From: Branchinecta lynchi
Lineage: Eukaryota > Arthropoda > Branchiopoda > Anostraca > Branchinectidae
Length of the DNA: 64,000 nt
NCBI GenBank assembly: GCA_023053575.1
Contig: JAKZAP010000022.1
Span: forward strand, 483,001-547,000
Reading direction: 5' to 3'
Shown here: positions 22,636 to 33,551 of the stretch, piece by piece
Layout: the number at the start of each line of letters is the position of its first letter
Position numbering within the stretch: position 1 is the first letter of the stretch
The notes under the pieces: generated by a model
What the model saw: only the letters and a program-made list of their open reading frames with translations
Databases searched by the model: none
What the model was told of the DNA's origin: nothing
Position numbers and translations under genes: made by a program

Positions 22636-23521
22636 CTAAAAGAATAATAGGTCCAATCAGGTTCCCTTTCTGCTTGAAATGCACTAATGTGAAATCTCTT
22701 TACGGGATAGGCCATACAATTTCTACCAGCCTGACATTTTCCTTAGCCAAGTAGATTTATGCTCTTAAATAATTTTTGTTTGCTAATTTTTAATGGTCAT
22801 GATGCTGGAACTTGATGAAACAAAAATAAATTAACATATTTCAAGAATTTTTCGAAGTGGGAAGGCCTACTGCAACACGTGGACTTGTTTGATGATAGCC
22901 ATAACTATGTTTAAACTCAGTGGAACGATTTGGTGTACATTAAGGACTGGTTCCCACACAGCTAAGAAACCAGACCAAGAAATTTGCAGCAGATGCCTTG
23001 CAGCTGCATCCTGAGAATCCTGGGTCATCCTGAAAAAGAAACATCTGCTATTTCTACTGTACAGTACTAAACAGCAATATTTCTCGGGCCTTTCTTTCAC
23101 TACAAAATTAGACCTAAAATGTGCCAGAGCTACACAGCATAGCTGCATTCTTTACATTGCAGACTGCTTCTGGCTTTTTCACTGGTGTACTTCTTGTCTT
23201 ATATCGCATTGCGTTCCCCATCAGTGATGTCACTACAGCCTACCTTCCAGAGTACGTTCGGGTTAGGCACTGGTGACGACTAACCAGACACTGATCGGTC
23301 AGAAAAGGGGTCTTAAGAACGAGGAGCAGTCAGTGCTTAATGCAAAAATGCCTTACAAGAACTATTGGAGCTGTTTAAATCTAGATGGAATTCCGTACAG
23401 TCATAACATAAACTGTCATGTCATGTGATAGAGCAGCAAGCAGCGTGTTGGGGTTTGTTTGTCCCTAGGATGGTTTATAAACGTAATATCAAACACCTTG
23501 CAGGATGCTTGGCTCTTACAG
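22636..23521. other. Region upstream of the first visible GGA exon
   Basis: The GGA start exon is expected on the minus strand here or further up, but no ATG-donor pair completing the VHS start was found. An acceptor-like ttctttttcag at about 23036 (minus) precedes an open stretch with no recognisable VHS sequence. Confidence 0.4.
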
Positions 23522-23529
23522 CCTAGAGG

Positions 23530-23995
23530 GAGTAGCGTATATTAGGAGGGGGGGGGGGCGACAGGGGCAATCGCCCCCCCCCCCCCCCCCCCCCGAAATT
23601 CTTGAAAAAAGGATTTTTAATTGGAAAAACGTGTGCAAAATAGGGCGACAGGGGCGATCTTCATCCGAAATCTCGGAAAAGGAGTTTTTTTGGGGGAAAA
23701 CGTACGCGAAAATACAAATTGAGAAGATAAATCGAAATTATTTACAGTATGGTTCCGTAATTGAAAAACAGTTTTTGAGTCGTAGTGTGCATGATTACAA
23801 GTTTTTTTTGGTGTTTTTGGTTGTTTTTTTTTAAGTTTTTTGCACCTAGAGGTATTTTTAGTGTTAAAAACGGTCAAAATATGCAAAAACCGAAGAAAAT
23901 TTTTCCGCCTTCCGGCCGATAAGGGGCTAGCCTTCGGCAACATGTTTTCACTGAGCTGTCGCCCCTCCCGAAAATAATCGGAATATACGCTACTG
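23530..23995. mobile_element. hAT-like non-autonomous element, 466 bp, 8-bp TSD
   Basis: Ends (G)AGTAGCGTATATT and AATATACGCTACTG form inverted repeats of CAG...CTG type. The direct 8-bp repeats CCTAGAGG at 23522-23529 and 23996-24003 are the target duplication. The interior has G11 and C18 tracts near 23550-23595 and no coding sequence. Confidence 0.8.
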
Positions 23996-24097
23996 CCTAG
24001 AGGTATGCTTATTTGAATGTCAGTTGACTTTGGAATGTCAGTTGCAATGTCGGTTGACTTACAGACTAGAGGTATGCTTCTTTGAATGTCAGTTGAC

Positions 24098-24441
24098 TTT
24101 TGGATAGTAAAGGAGGAGTGGGTCAATAAGGCTGTGAATGAATTTAAACCCTTTAAACCCCCAGGAGCAGATGGAGTTTATACAATTATACTCCAAAAAG
24201 GATGGGGTCAGATCAAACCACATTACATGAAGCTTGCAAGGAGCTTACCTTTAGGCATGTACCAAAAGCATGGCAAGAGGCAAGGGGTGTTTTCATCCCT
24301 AAGCCAGGGAAAGAGAATTACTGCAACGCGCGGTCATTTCGACTAATTACACTGACATCCTTTCAGTTAAAATTGATGGAAAAAGTAATACATGGTATCT
24401 CATGCATGAGCATACCTGAATTAAACGAAAAACTGTCTAAT
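24098..24441 (+). pseudogene. Degenerate RNase-H-type LINE ORF2, RT part 1
   Basis: Translation in shifting frames gives EWVNKAVNEFKPFKPPGADG, then HVPKAWQEARGVFIPKPGKE and RLITLTSFQLKLMEK. These are the pre-finger and fingers region of a LINE reverse transcriptase (the KPPGxDG and FIPKPGK / RxITL motifs). Frameshifts and stops break it, and the endonuclease domain is missing, so it is 5'-truncated. The reading resumes at 25943 after a DNA-transposon insertion. Confidence 0.8.
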
Positions 24442-25942
24442 AGCAAGAACAAATAAGAGCAAGAACTGCTGTCTCCCTATATCTGTCACACAACCAAGCT
24501 GAGACGAGTCGACTCCCGACGCAAATGAGCGGAGGTGGATCTTACCCGGGACATCAAAAGTCGTTACCTCTACAGAGAAGGTGTAACGCAGTAAACCACT
24601 GAGGAAGAAAAATCGAATGGAGGCAGCAGTGATAAGCCTGTTCACACTGGGCTGGGCGGGCACTGAAACAGCGGTTGCCGGCTCTTTGATTCAGACAAGC
24701 TTTCGGGGGTTGACAAGAAAATTCCTAAGAATACCAAAATATACAGAAACTGCCATTTGATGCAAATCAGATTTTACAAACGCGTCAAATTTAGTTAAAA
24801 GTACGACAAATTGTATATATATCTTATTGAAAAACCCAAAGGCCGTATACAGGTAACGTAAGATATATGGTAACGTAAATTGTATCTTTTCGGGGTCAAT
24901 TCAATTAAGTGGTGCCAATATCCAGAACAAAAAGAGATAAATTTCATTCCAGGTATTTGCTCTCATCTGAGAATATCAGATGAAAACAGGCAGATTCTTT
25001 AAAAAAAAAAAAAAAGGCCGTGTTTCAGGTTTAATAGGCTCAGTGAAAGTGAACAAATATTACGCAGATGGAATAGACTTCTACTCTGACAAACTAACCA
25101 GAAACAATTTTGAATTAAATTTAAAAAAAACTAGGACTTCTATGTGGGTCCTAGACAAACTAGAACCCATGTGGCAAGGCCTCAGTACGAAAACCAAAGA
25201 CTTTATTTGATGGGAAAATACACCGTTGACATCGAATTATGTGTAAGTAGTGAACTAAAAGACAAACGAGATAGAACAGGTTGAGGTGAACTTTCGTCTT
25301 TCGATTAACTACTGAATCGAAATCTAACTCACTAAATCGAAATGTATGCAATTATACATTTCGGAAAACTCACCTACATTTTGACTGTTCCATGCTATTC
25401 TACCATTTCGGTAATTTCAGTAATCCTCGAAACCCTTCATTACGTTATTCTTAGTTTACACTCGTCTGACAAAGTTAATACTACAGATGTTGAAACTCAA
25501 TGGGTCATGACTTCAGTGAGTGTGCTTCAAAACCCGGGTTTCCATTGCATGGTTCTCCCCAGAGACATAAAAAGGAATGTCACAAGGGATTTCAATCTTC
25601 ATATTGATGGTCATGGTATAACAAAAGCGATTATGAATGACCATCGTGAAGTTCGCTTTTATTTTTCGCATCACTAATATTGACTAATCAGACGCCAGCG
25701 TCTACTCAAACAAAACCAACGCTGTTTCCTTCCCGTGTGAACAGGCCAGAACATCCGCCTCGCTAGTGGCTACGTTGTTTTCTTCGTAAATTGACTCAAG
25801 TGTGTAACGGCGGAGAGTCGGAGACCAACGAGTATACACGGGCGACCAAGAAATGGCTCCACCTCCGCTCATTGTTGTCGCAATATTTTTAGTCGGTGGA
25901 TGGACGAGAGACCATTGTTCTTACTCGTTATTTGTTCTTGCT
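24442..25942. mobile_element. DNA transposon (1501 bp, non-autonomous) inserted in the LINE relic
   Basis: Ends AGCAAGAACAAATAA and TTATTTGTTCTTGCT are perfect inverted repeats, with similarity continuing to the next AAGAAC word. AAT occurs on both sides (24439-24441 and 25943-25945), a 3-bp target duplication. Removing the element and one AAT restores the LINE reading CTG TCT AAT AGA CAG TTC. No transposase ORF is recognisable inside. A matching terminus also occurs at about 59278. Confidence 0.85.
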
Positions 25943-28190
25943 AATAGACAGTTCGAATTCCGAGCTGGAGGATCCACAGAGGCCGCAAGTCACCAACTCG
26001 TATGGCGGATTGAACAGGCACTAGAAAATAAGGAATTTGCTATTGGCATTTTCCTTGATATCGAAGGAGCCTTTGATGGGGCTACTTTTGAATCTATAGA
26101 AGAAGCGATGGAGGAGGGTGAAGTCGAAATCGAGGTTCAAAGATGGAACTCCGACATGACTAGAAACAGAGAAGTCTACGCAAATCTAAGAGGAGGAAAG
26201 CTCAAGCGACGAATTCGTAAAGGGTGCCCGCAAGGAGGAGTTGGCTCCCCCTGGATGTGGAATCTTGTAATGAATAGTCTGTTGAAAGAGCTGGAAAAAC
26301 AGCCCCGCTATTCGCAAGTGTCCACAGACGACGGAGCGTCGCTCCAAAGAGGCTGAAATCTGTCCAAGCTATTCGAGCTTGGCCAGGCAATCCTCAACGT
26401 AGTAGAACAATGGAGCGTCAGACAAAAACTACGATTGAGCCCGAGCAAGATAGAAGCTGTTGTATTTACAAAGAAACAAAATTGGGTAATCCCATTTCCG
26501 CTGAAGATCTACGATAAAGAAATAAAAATGACCAACCAAGTCAGATATTTGGGGATCACCTTCAATAGTAAACTATGTTGGAAAACACACTGCATTGAAA
26601 GAGCACGCAGAGCAACAATCTCGCTCATGCAATGACAAAGGATGTTGGACAAGACCTGGGGACTTGCACCGCATCGAATTATGTTTTATACACACTGCTA
26701 TAATCCGGCCCATGATTTCTTATGCTTGCATAATATGGGTAGGAAGCACAAAAATTGATTGGCATATGATGCCCCTGGTTAGGGTACAAAGATTAGCATG
26801 CTTGAAGATTAGTGGAGGTTTCCCAGGGACCGCCACTGCATCACTAGAAATGCTGCTCGGATTAACTCCCCTTGACATTTGGTTCAGAGGGGAAGCACTA
26901 AGGACGAGAGTCTGACTTGAGATCCAAGGCACATGGTGCCAGAGAAATCAGATCAGTAAGAGATGCCATTTGGATATTTGCAATAAATGTATGAATGAGC
27001 TGCCAGTGCTGAATATGCCTAAAGATCAAACTATTACTACAATGAAATGTGGAAAGAGCTTTGAAGTGAAAATTGAAACAAGGTCTGAGACCTTACGATT
27101 TCTGGAAAGTTCAACCAATTCAGAAGTGATCCGATGCTACACTGAAGGCTCGCGATTTAATGAGATGACGGGAGCAGCATCTATACTGTTTGAAACAAAT
27201 GTAGAGCCAGAGAGGCTGTTCACTCACCTGGGGGAGTTCTCGTCAGCTTACCAGGCTGAGATGTTCTCTATTCTGCAAGTTATTGATAGTCTTCTGGATA
27301 AAGGAGGTGTTAACGAAGAGATTTTTGTATTTTCGGATAATCAAGCCTGCTTAAAAACACTTGAAACCCCGAAAAGCAAACAGCCTTTGAAGATGGAATA
27401 CTTTAATATGATTAATGCAGTTGCAAATAATGGAAATCAAATCACTCTGAGGTGGGTCCCCGGGACACTCTGGTATCCCAGGGAACGAGGAAGCCGATGC
27501 ACTAGCAAAGGAAGCTACCAAAAGAGTTACCTATGGACCTGATCCCTTCATTCCCATCTCGGAAAGTAGGTGGAAAACAGAAATCCGGGAATGGATGAAC
27601 AAATAGGTAGACCAACGTGGAAAAAACGCATGGATTGTTGAGCCACGCGAAGCTTAATACCCACGGCAAGGATGCGCTGACAAGAAGGCTAATCGCCATG
27701 AAAAAAGATGGAATTCGGGGAATCATCCAGGTTGTTACTGGAATTGGAAACCTTGGAAAACATAATTCAAATACAGGAAAAATTGAATCTCCAATTTATA
27801 CCAGATGCGGAGTAGATGAAGAGAGAAATATCCACTTTGTTCAAGAGTACCCCGCATGGACAAGGCAATGTCTGGAAGCTTTCCACTCTCTGAATGTCGA
27901 TTTCCACGAGGTAGTGAGGAAAGCCAGATTAAAGGAACTGTCCAGGTACCTTCAGTTGACAGGGAGGCTAAACAGGTTTTAAGGTAAGAATGCGAGAAAA
28001 GTAATGAGCGATGTTTTTTATCAATTGTTCTGATAGAGTGATGTTTTCATCAATTGTATTATAGAGTGATGTATCGCCATCAACTGTGAATTGGGGATTG
28101 AGACAATGGGCCATTTGTGGCCTGAATTTTGGCTGTAGTGTACTCCGACCTAAACCCACAGAATAAAAAAAAGAAGAAAAAGGCATGGGA
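25943..28190 (+). pseudogene. Degenerate RNase-H-type LINE ORF2, RT part 2, RNase H and 3' UTR
   Basis: Successive frames give NRQFEFRAGGSTEAASHQLV, FLDIEGAFDGATFESIEEAM (motif A), GCPQGGVGSPWMWNLVMNSL (motif B), a degraded motif C (STDDGA), then VRYLGITFNSKLCWKTH. RNase H follows at 26970-27500 with CYTEGSR in place of YTDGSR, AYQAEMFSILQVI, VFSDNQACLKTL and LRWVPG. The C terminus (27617-27980) has TRCGVDEERNIHFVQEYP, in which the finger is damaged. The 3' UTR has GTTTTCATCAATTG repeats. Multiple stops and shifts make it non-functional. It belongs with the Jockey/I group of RNase-H-bearing LINEs. Confidence 0.85.
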
Positions 28191-28757
28191 CGCTGGGCAA
28201 CAGGGCTTTAAACACCGAAGAGCAAAATGGAGGAACTTAGCCTGGGTTCACACAATGCTAGTTTCAGCGCAAACCCAAAAATCTGGATGAGTTAAGTCCA
28301 GCTACTGGAAACATCCAATAAAAAATTGAAAAAACGACTGCAAAATCACTGGTGGCATTAATATTCACGAAAATTGAGCTATAGCCATGTGTGTGCATTG
28401 GGCATTAAGGGTCTCAGTGCCTGAAATGGCCAAGTGGAAAACAGAGAAACCACCAATAAATCACCGCCTGCGTTCAAATTTAAAGAAACTTTGACGAGCT
28501 AACTATGTCGGGGCATTGGGGTGCAGAGCTTGAATCGCCCAAGCAATAAATGAAGAAACACCATGCATCTGCCAACTTAAAATTCAAAACTTTTTAAATG
28601 AGCAAAGTATGTTGGGGCTTAGGCGGTAAGAGCAGTAGTGCTTGAAACAATCAAGCAGAAACTAGAGAAATGCCCACCTCATCACCACCCACAATAATAG
28701 CAATAAAAAATAGTACTGTTTTGAATGAGGCAGGGCTTGCCAGTGAAAGCAGACAAG
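28191..28757. other. Unassigned intergenic sequence
   Basis: No gene or recognised repeat family seen. Confidence 0.5.
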
Positions 28758-29062
28758 GAGCGTGTTCCACCCTTCTAGAAATAGTTACTATTAGTTACTA
28801 TTTCCATTCCATCCTCACGAAAAGTTACTACGCTGACCGTTCCAACCTTGTGGGAATAGTAACTAATAGTTACTCCTTGCTTACCATGCTCGGGAGCGTA
28901 GTAAGCGTAGTAACTACGCATTTCTGTAACGTGATTGGTCGGATTCACCCCTGGCGGGAGTTCCTGCTGGAAAATAGAAAAATCGTTCCAGCCTTGACGG
29001 GAAAAAAACAGAATTCATGACGTCATGCGTAGTAACTACGGTAAGTAGGATGGAACACGCTC
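28758..29062. mobile_element. MITE family M1, copy 2 (305 bp, best preserved)
   Basis: Perfect ends GAGCGTGTTCCACCC and GATGGAACACGCTC (one internal difference). AAG flanks both sides, consistent with a 3-bp target duplication. Interior AGTTACTATTAGTTACTATT and TGACGTCATGCGTAGTAACT. Confidence 0.85.
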
Positions 29063-29089
29063 AAGATATCTTTGGCTGTTGCTGTAGAC

Positions 29090-29812
29090 CCTAGCCTAGC
29101 CCCAGTCTAGTACACTAGCCCCTTTTCAGGCACGGTGCTCAAACGTCTAGCACCATGCCTGGGTGCTAGACGTTCAAGCACTGTACCTTGGATTTCATGT
29201 ATGGTGCATGGATTTCAGTATACAGTGCATACAGAAAAAACACAGTTTCTGTCATCACAACTGAGCACCGGCTCGGACAGGGCTGAAATTACTATTATGA
29301 ATTAGACAAATCAAAGACAATCCTTTATATATTTTACACAACAAAAACAAAAGGGCTCTAATGATGATGGAGATGAAAAACCTAACAGCACCCTATCTAT
29401 TTTCCATGTATTTTCCCTATCAATTCCCCAAGAGCCAATATTCTGGTTGGCTGCTAGGTAGAAAAAGCTGAGGCACAGGCCACTTTGCATGCAAAACCCT
29501 TGACTATGTAGAAAAGGAAATGAGGTTTTTCACATCTGTCATCAGTCGAGCCCTTTTGTTTTTGTTGTGAAAAATATATAAAGGATTGTCTTTGATTTCT
29601 CTAATTCATGGTAGTAATTTCAGCCCTGTCCGAGCTGGTGCTCAGTCGTTATGACAGAAACTGTGTTTTTGATGTATGCACTGTATACTGAAATCCATGC
29701 TCCTACATGAAATCCAAGGTACAGTGCTTGAACGTCTAGCACCCAGGCATGGTGCTAGACATTTGAGCACCGTGCCTGAAAAGGGGCTAGTGTACTAGAC
29801 TGCCTAGCCCTG
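29090..29812. mobile_element. Large fold-back element with ~285-bp arms
   Basis: Arms 29090-29376 and 29532-29812 are inverted copies: AGTCTAGTACACTAGCCCCT, then TTTTCAGGCACGGTGCTCAA, and at the inner end CCTTTATATATTTT with CAACAAAAACAAAAGGGCTC. Each arm contains its own hairpin around GTGCTAGACGTTCAAGCAC. The ~155-bp loop has no ORF. Confidence 0.85.
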
Positions 29813-30567
29813 GATATTTTTTTTTACTCCGGAAGAAACTTATAATAACTTGATATATTTTAATTTTGGAGATACAGGCTAGAGCTGGATAATTGGCCTA
29901 CCTAAGAGCAAATCAATGGTCTCCATATCTGGCATTCTTGAAAGTCCAAAACGGCAAAAATGCAGAAGCCTGAAAAGTAAAAACCCCCTTCTATTTTGAC
30001 TACTTATAAAACTTGAAACATATAGCCAACAAGCAAGCACACAGTCAGCAAAAAGTAGTTAGCCCCTTATCCGTTTTCTTTCACGTGGAAAAGCTATCGA
30101 ATCAGTCCTTCCACGCCAGAATTTTGAAAAAACGTAGAAATACTTCAAAATTGAGGAGGAATGAGGGGATTCAGTAATCCAAAAAATCAGGAGATTTATA
30201 AGGAGAAGTTCTAGAAATCAGAAGTTTGTAAGGAGATATTAGGAGGAAATTTCTGTTTATGGTTATATGTAGAAGAGGGGAATGCTGAAAGTATAGGCGT
30301 AGCGTGCAGAGGTGTCACAAGTGCCATTTTTTTTTTGGGGGGGGGGGGGTGCAGAGCCAAATTCTGACCAGATCTCTAGAATTTTACCGGATCCTAGAAA
30401 TTGAGAACTCGAGCTTTAAATTATGGAACTGAAGGAATATGTAGGAAGAGTAAAATTAAGCGAGGCTTCATAGCTTGTTCACACGGGACCGAAATAAGCG
30501 CGTAAACAGCGGCTGATCTGTTCAGATGACGGATCAACTGTTTGGGGTTGACGGGAGAATTAAAAAG
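29813..30567. other. Unassigned sequence with a family D-like fragment
   Basis: 30305-30470 resembles 45868-45990 (GGGGTGCAGAGCCAAA, CGAGCTTTAAATTATGGAAC), a head fragment of family D. Otherwise nothing is supported. Confidence 0.45.
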
Positions 30568-31338
30568 AACAAGACTAAAGGTGTCGATGGGATCCCAAAA
30601 TTCTAATATATGATTCAGACAATCGAGTCTTGTCTTCGCCAGATCCAGTCTTGGACAGGCTAATCATCAGAGAAAACCAAGTTCAGATATACCTCTATTA
30701 GCCATATCTATTTTGACGATACTGACCGAGACTTCCTGCCGATTTCCGAGCGAACTACTAGTCCAGCAAAAAAAAAAACAGAACCAAAACCAGCGTATGT
30801 CCTTATCCCTGTAAAGAACGTCTAATCAACTTTGAATAAAAGTTTGACTTAAAAAAAAATCCGGTTACAACCGGATTCCGGAATAATTATATCTCCGGGT
30901 AAAAAACCATTGTCATATACCGGCTCAGCCTCGCTTCTTACCCCTTATTCTGTCATCTAATCGAACTTTTGCTTTTAACAAATTTTCCGGGTTTGTCCGG
31001 ATTCCGGGCGAACTAGTTGTCCGGCGAGAAAATGATTTTCACAATCATGTTCGACATGTCTTTTTACCCATAAATCATACATTTAATCAACTTCAAATTA
31101 AACTTTGACTTTTAACCAACTTTCCGGTTTTTGCCGGATTCTGGGTAAACTACATGTCCGGGTAGAAAACTGTTTTCACATAAGTGTTCAGCATGGGGCT
31201 ACAAAGCCCATCTACGAACTCGACTGGTCCGACGACCCAATGAATCCTCACACTAAGTTTCATCAAAATATCTCATTCCCTTCGAGAGTTATCGTGCTTA
31301 CAGACGGACAATTTTTGCGATGTCATAGGTATCCCTCC
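30568..31338 (+). repeat. Repeat family A, copy A6, tail truncated by family D
   Basis: Begins AACAAGACTAAAGGTGTC, has three ~137-bp units and the tail through GATGTCATAGGTATCCCTCC. The usual TTTTGGGATCCCAAAA end is replaced by the start of repeat D1 at 31339. Confidence 0.75.
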
Positions 31339-31960
31339 CAGGGGCGTCGCAAGGGGGGGGGGGGTGCGGTGGGTGCAGTACCCCCCCCCCCCCCCACCTT
31401 TTTGAGATTCGGTAAAATTTTGAGCCGGAGGCCCAAAATTTTTCTAAAACTGTTCGGTATTTTTTCGATTTACGGGGATTCGGTAGTTATAGAGAATCCT
31501 AAATAGGCTATCTGTATAAATCTCTTCGGTATAATGATCGGGATTCGGTATGATTGCCAGTATTCGGTGGTTATCACGAGTTTGGTGAGAGAATTTACTG
31601 AACTCATTTGGTAATTTTTCGATGCCGGAACTATTCTGTATATTAATGGAGATTCCGTAGTTACACAGACTCCCGAATAAGCTATTGGTTCAAAATTATT
31701 CGGTATCATGATTGGGATTCGGTAATTTATTCAGTACAATTTCCAGGATTAGGACGTTAACCACGAATCCTGACTTTGTTCCAGTTTCGACGAAAGTATA
31801 CCGAATATGAATATTGTTCGGTAGTCTTTCGATACCAAAACAATTCGGTATACCGGGATACGGTGGTTATACAGAATCCCGAACACGCTATCGGTCTAAA
31901 CTTATTCGGTATAATAACTGGGGTTCGGTAACTTATTCGTTGTAATTGGCCATATTCCTG
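31339..31960 (+). repeat. Repeat family D, copy D1
   Basis: Begins AGGGGCGTCGCAAG with G12 and C17 runs, then repeats of ATTCGGTA-(A/G)TTAT, each ~70-100 bp apart. The reverse copy D2 is at 53000-53690. No coding sequence. Confidence 0.7.
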
Positions 31961-32382
31961 TTCAGCGCTTCCAAGCGGACTAGTTTCTGTTAATCCCCCC
32001 ATGCCTCACCGTCATTATTTAGATCAGACATGGTAAAATAGATACCCAGGTTAGTGAGTGGAAAACCTGTCATCTGTTTACAAGGTAATGGAGGTTTTAC
32101 ATATGTTTTAGCAGAAGAAAGGGAAAGCGACCCACTACCCTATGGATTCGACTTTTTACTATGTCTACACAAGTGTTGGTTAAGACATAGTAAAATGTCG
32201 AAATCATTTTGTAATCCTTGTATGCTCAATGTAAAAATCATGTTATGTTCACATTGCTCTGTTCACATGTTCAAATCAGCGGCTGATTTTTTGAATTTTT
32301 TCAATCGCTATTTACGCGCGTATATCAGCCGCTGATTGAGAATCGGCCGCTGTTTCAGCCCCGTGTGAACAAGCTATCACCT

Positions 32383-32733
32383 TCCAGATTTTTCTTCCGG
32401 ATTCCAGACAGCCGTTTTCGTCGAGACGGATCTGGAAGGTGAAGCCAAGCAAACAAAGGCTGGAAGTCCGGGGTGTTGGACATTTGGACACCCCAGATTC
32501 CGGACGTCTGGAAGGTACCATAGAGACAATCCATTCGAGAGACAGAACATGTAGGAAAGAAGGGGAAAGTGATTAGATATTTGAAATGCGAGGAAATGTT
32601 GAAGAATAGCATAACTGGATGTTATCACTATCATGAAAATCTGGAAGGGTTGGCTTGACTATGCGGAAGCCCCGGACGTCTGGTAATCTGGAATATGAAG
32701 CCTGGCTTTAAGCCAACTATTAAGTGGCGTTTT
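32383..32733. repeat. Left arm and half-spacer of fold-back element F, the Polinton target
   Basis: 32383-32705 is the inverse of 43074-43710: CTTCCAGATTTTTCTTCCGG, GGTACCATAGAGACAATCCA, CTTGACTATGCGGAAGCCCC. The Polinton lies in the spacer of this pre-existing inverted repeat. The adjoining spacer words AAGCCAACTATTAAG are also found at 46040. Confidence 0.75.
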
Positions 32734-32739
32734 GGCGAA
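32734..32739. repeat. Target-site duplication, left copy (GGCGAA)
   Basis: GGCGAA directly precedes AGTAGTATATA and is repeated directly after the right end at 42880-42885. The related empty site at 46.04 kb reads GGCAAA at this point. Confidence 0.9.
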
Positions 32740-33327
32740 AGTAGTATATAAAGCCGGGTTCTACTCCACCCTCCCCCCAATTTCAAAACCCCATTTTAAC
32801 ATCAATTTCTTAAATTTTAACATCCTTTTTACCAAATTATCCCCCTTTTTAAGAACATTTTTATTTTCTTAATTCCAAAATAAAGGATACAAGAAATGAG
32901 TATATTACCCTTTACTACATATAAAATACTACAATATACTACTACTTCTTTTTTTTTTTACATTTTTCATTTTTTATTCAAATATTACTGAGTAAACAGT
33001 TCTAAATCCACATATGTTTCTTTGTTCTTGTTTTCGCGTACAATCGGTTGCAAAACTAGATTTTTCTTTAAAAGTAATTCGTTAGCAATGGCATTATATT
33101 TCTGAGTTATAAACAAATCACATGGTTTGTCATTATGATTAATAACTACAACCAACTTATCACCATATTTTGTCTTAGCAATTCTCATTTTAACGATAGC
33201 ATATTTCAAACCTAACACTAGTTCTTCTTTCCTGATTGTCTCATTGTATTTATTCATTCTGATTGTATTCAAGACTTCCTTTGTAGACTCCATTTATTAG
33301 GGGATGATTTTATTAAATAAAAATCCA
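32740..33327 (+). repeat. Left terminal inverted repeat (588 bp)
   Basis: Inverse of 42292-42879, equal in length including an 11-T/11-A run. It holds a complete copy of the OB-fold-like gene and a TATATAAAG motif 5 bp from the tip. Confidence 0.95.
32985..33293 (-). CDS. OB-fold-like putative ssDNA-binding protein, TIR copy 1
   Basis: The protein has 102 residues and reads outward toward the left tip. The core KYAIVKMRIAKTKYGDKLVV followed by V-x-N and later DLFITQKY, LVLQPIV and YVDLEL has the strand pattern and TKYG turn seen in small OB-fold single-strand-binding proteins of transposon-rich animal genomes. A role in replication or end protection is inference only. The start is preceded by CCCCTAATAAATG. 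AATAAA lies a few bases past the stop. An identical protein is encoded in the other TIR; the only coding difference noted is a silent Ser codon. Only this left copy lies next to the heat-shock-type promoter region, so the two copies may be regulated differently. Confidence 0.7.
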   Translation of the reverse strand: MESTKEVLNTIRMNKYNETIRKEELVLGLKYAIVKMRIAKTKYGDKLVVVINHNDKPCDLFITQKYNAIANELLLKKNLVLQPIVRENKNKETYVDLELFTQ

Positions 33328-33383
33328 AAGCTCCTAATTACCGGCAGATCGTAACACCTGTGGTGTGAGAGATGCGTCACACT

Positions 33384-33411
33384 AAATATTCTCGAATATT
33401 CTCGAATATTT
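33384..33411. promoter_or_regulatory. Heat-shock element array 1 (four perfect pentamers)
   Basis: TTCTCGAATATTCTCGAA at 33389-33406 fits TTCnnGAAnnTTCnnGAA without mismatch; AAA and TTT at 33384-33386 and 33409-33411 are degenerate outer units. This is the HSF-trimer binding pattern. GATGCGTCAC flanks it on both sides (33371-33380, 33413-33422). It sits outside the TIR, 51 bp before TATA. Confidence 0.75.
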
Positions 33412-33449
33412 AGATGCGTCACCTCCAGCAGATAACAAGACTCGGCGGA

Positions 33450-33462
33450 GAAGATTCGCGAA
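33450..33462. promoter_or_regulatory. Heat-shock element array 2 (three perfect pentamers)
   Basis: GAAgaTTCgcGAA fits GAAnnTTCnnGAA without mismatch and abuts the TATA tract. Together with array 1 this gives seven perfect HSF half-sites in 75 bp. Confidence 0.75.
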
Positions 33463-33472
33463 TATATATATA
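33461..33472 (+). promoter_or_regulatory. TATA box for the rightward early gene
   Basis: AATATATATATA, directly after HSE array 2. A start site would fall near 33490-33500, 50-60 bp before the putative splice donor at 33552. Confidence 0.6.
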
Positions 33473-33551
33473 GTGTCGCGCATCTGGTTAAGGAGACATT
33501 TGTAAACAAGTTGAGATTAAGAAGGTGTTGAAGAAAGAAAAAATTTCCAAT

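Noticed and set aside
22867..23148. Candidate first GGA exon on the minus strand
   Set aside because: It has an acceptor-like tract but its peptide does not match the VHS start, and no donor continues into 22635.
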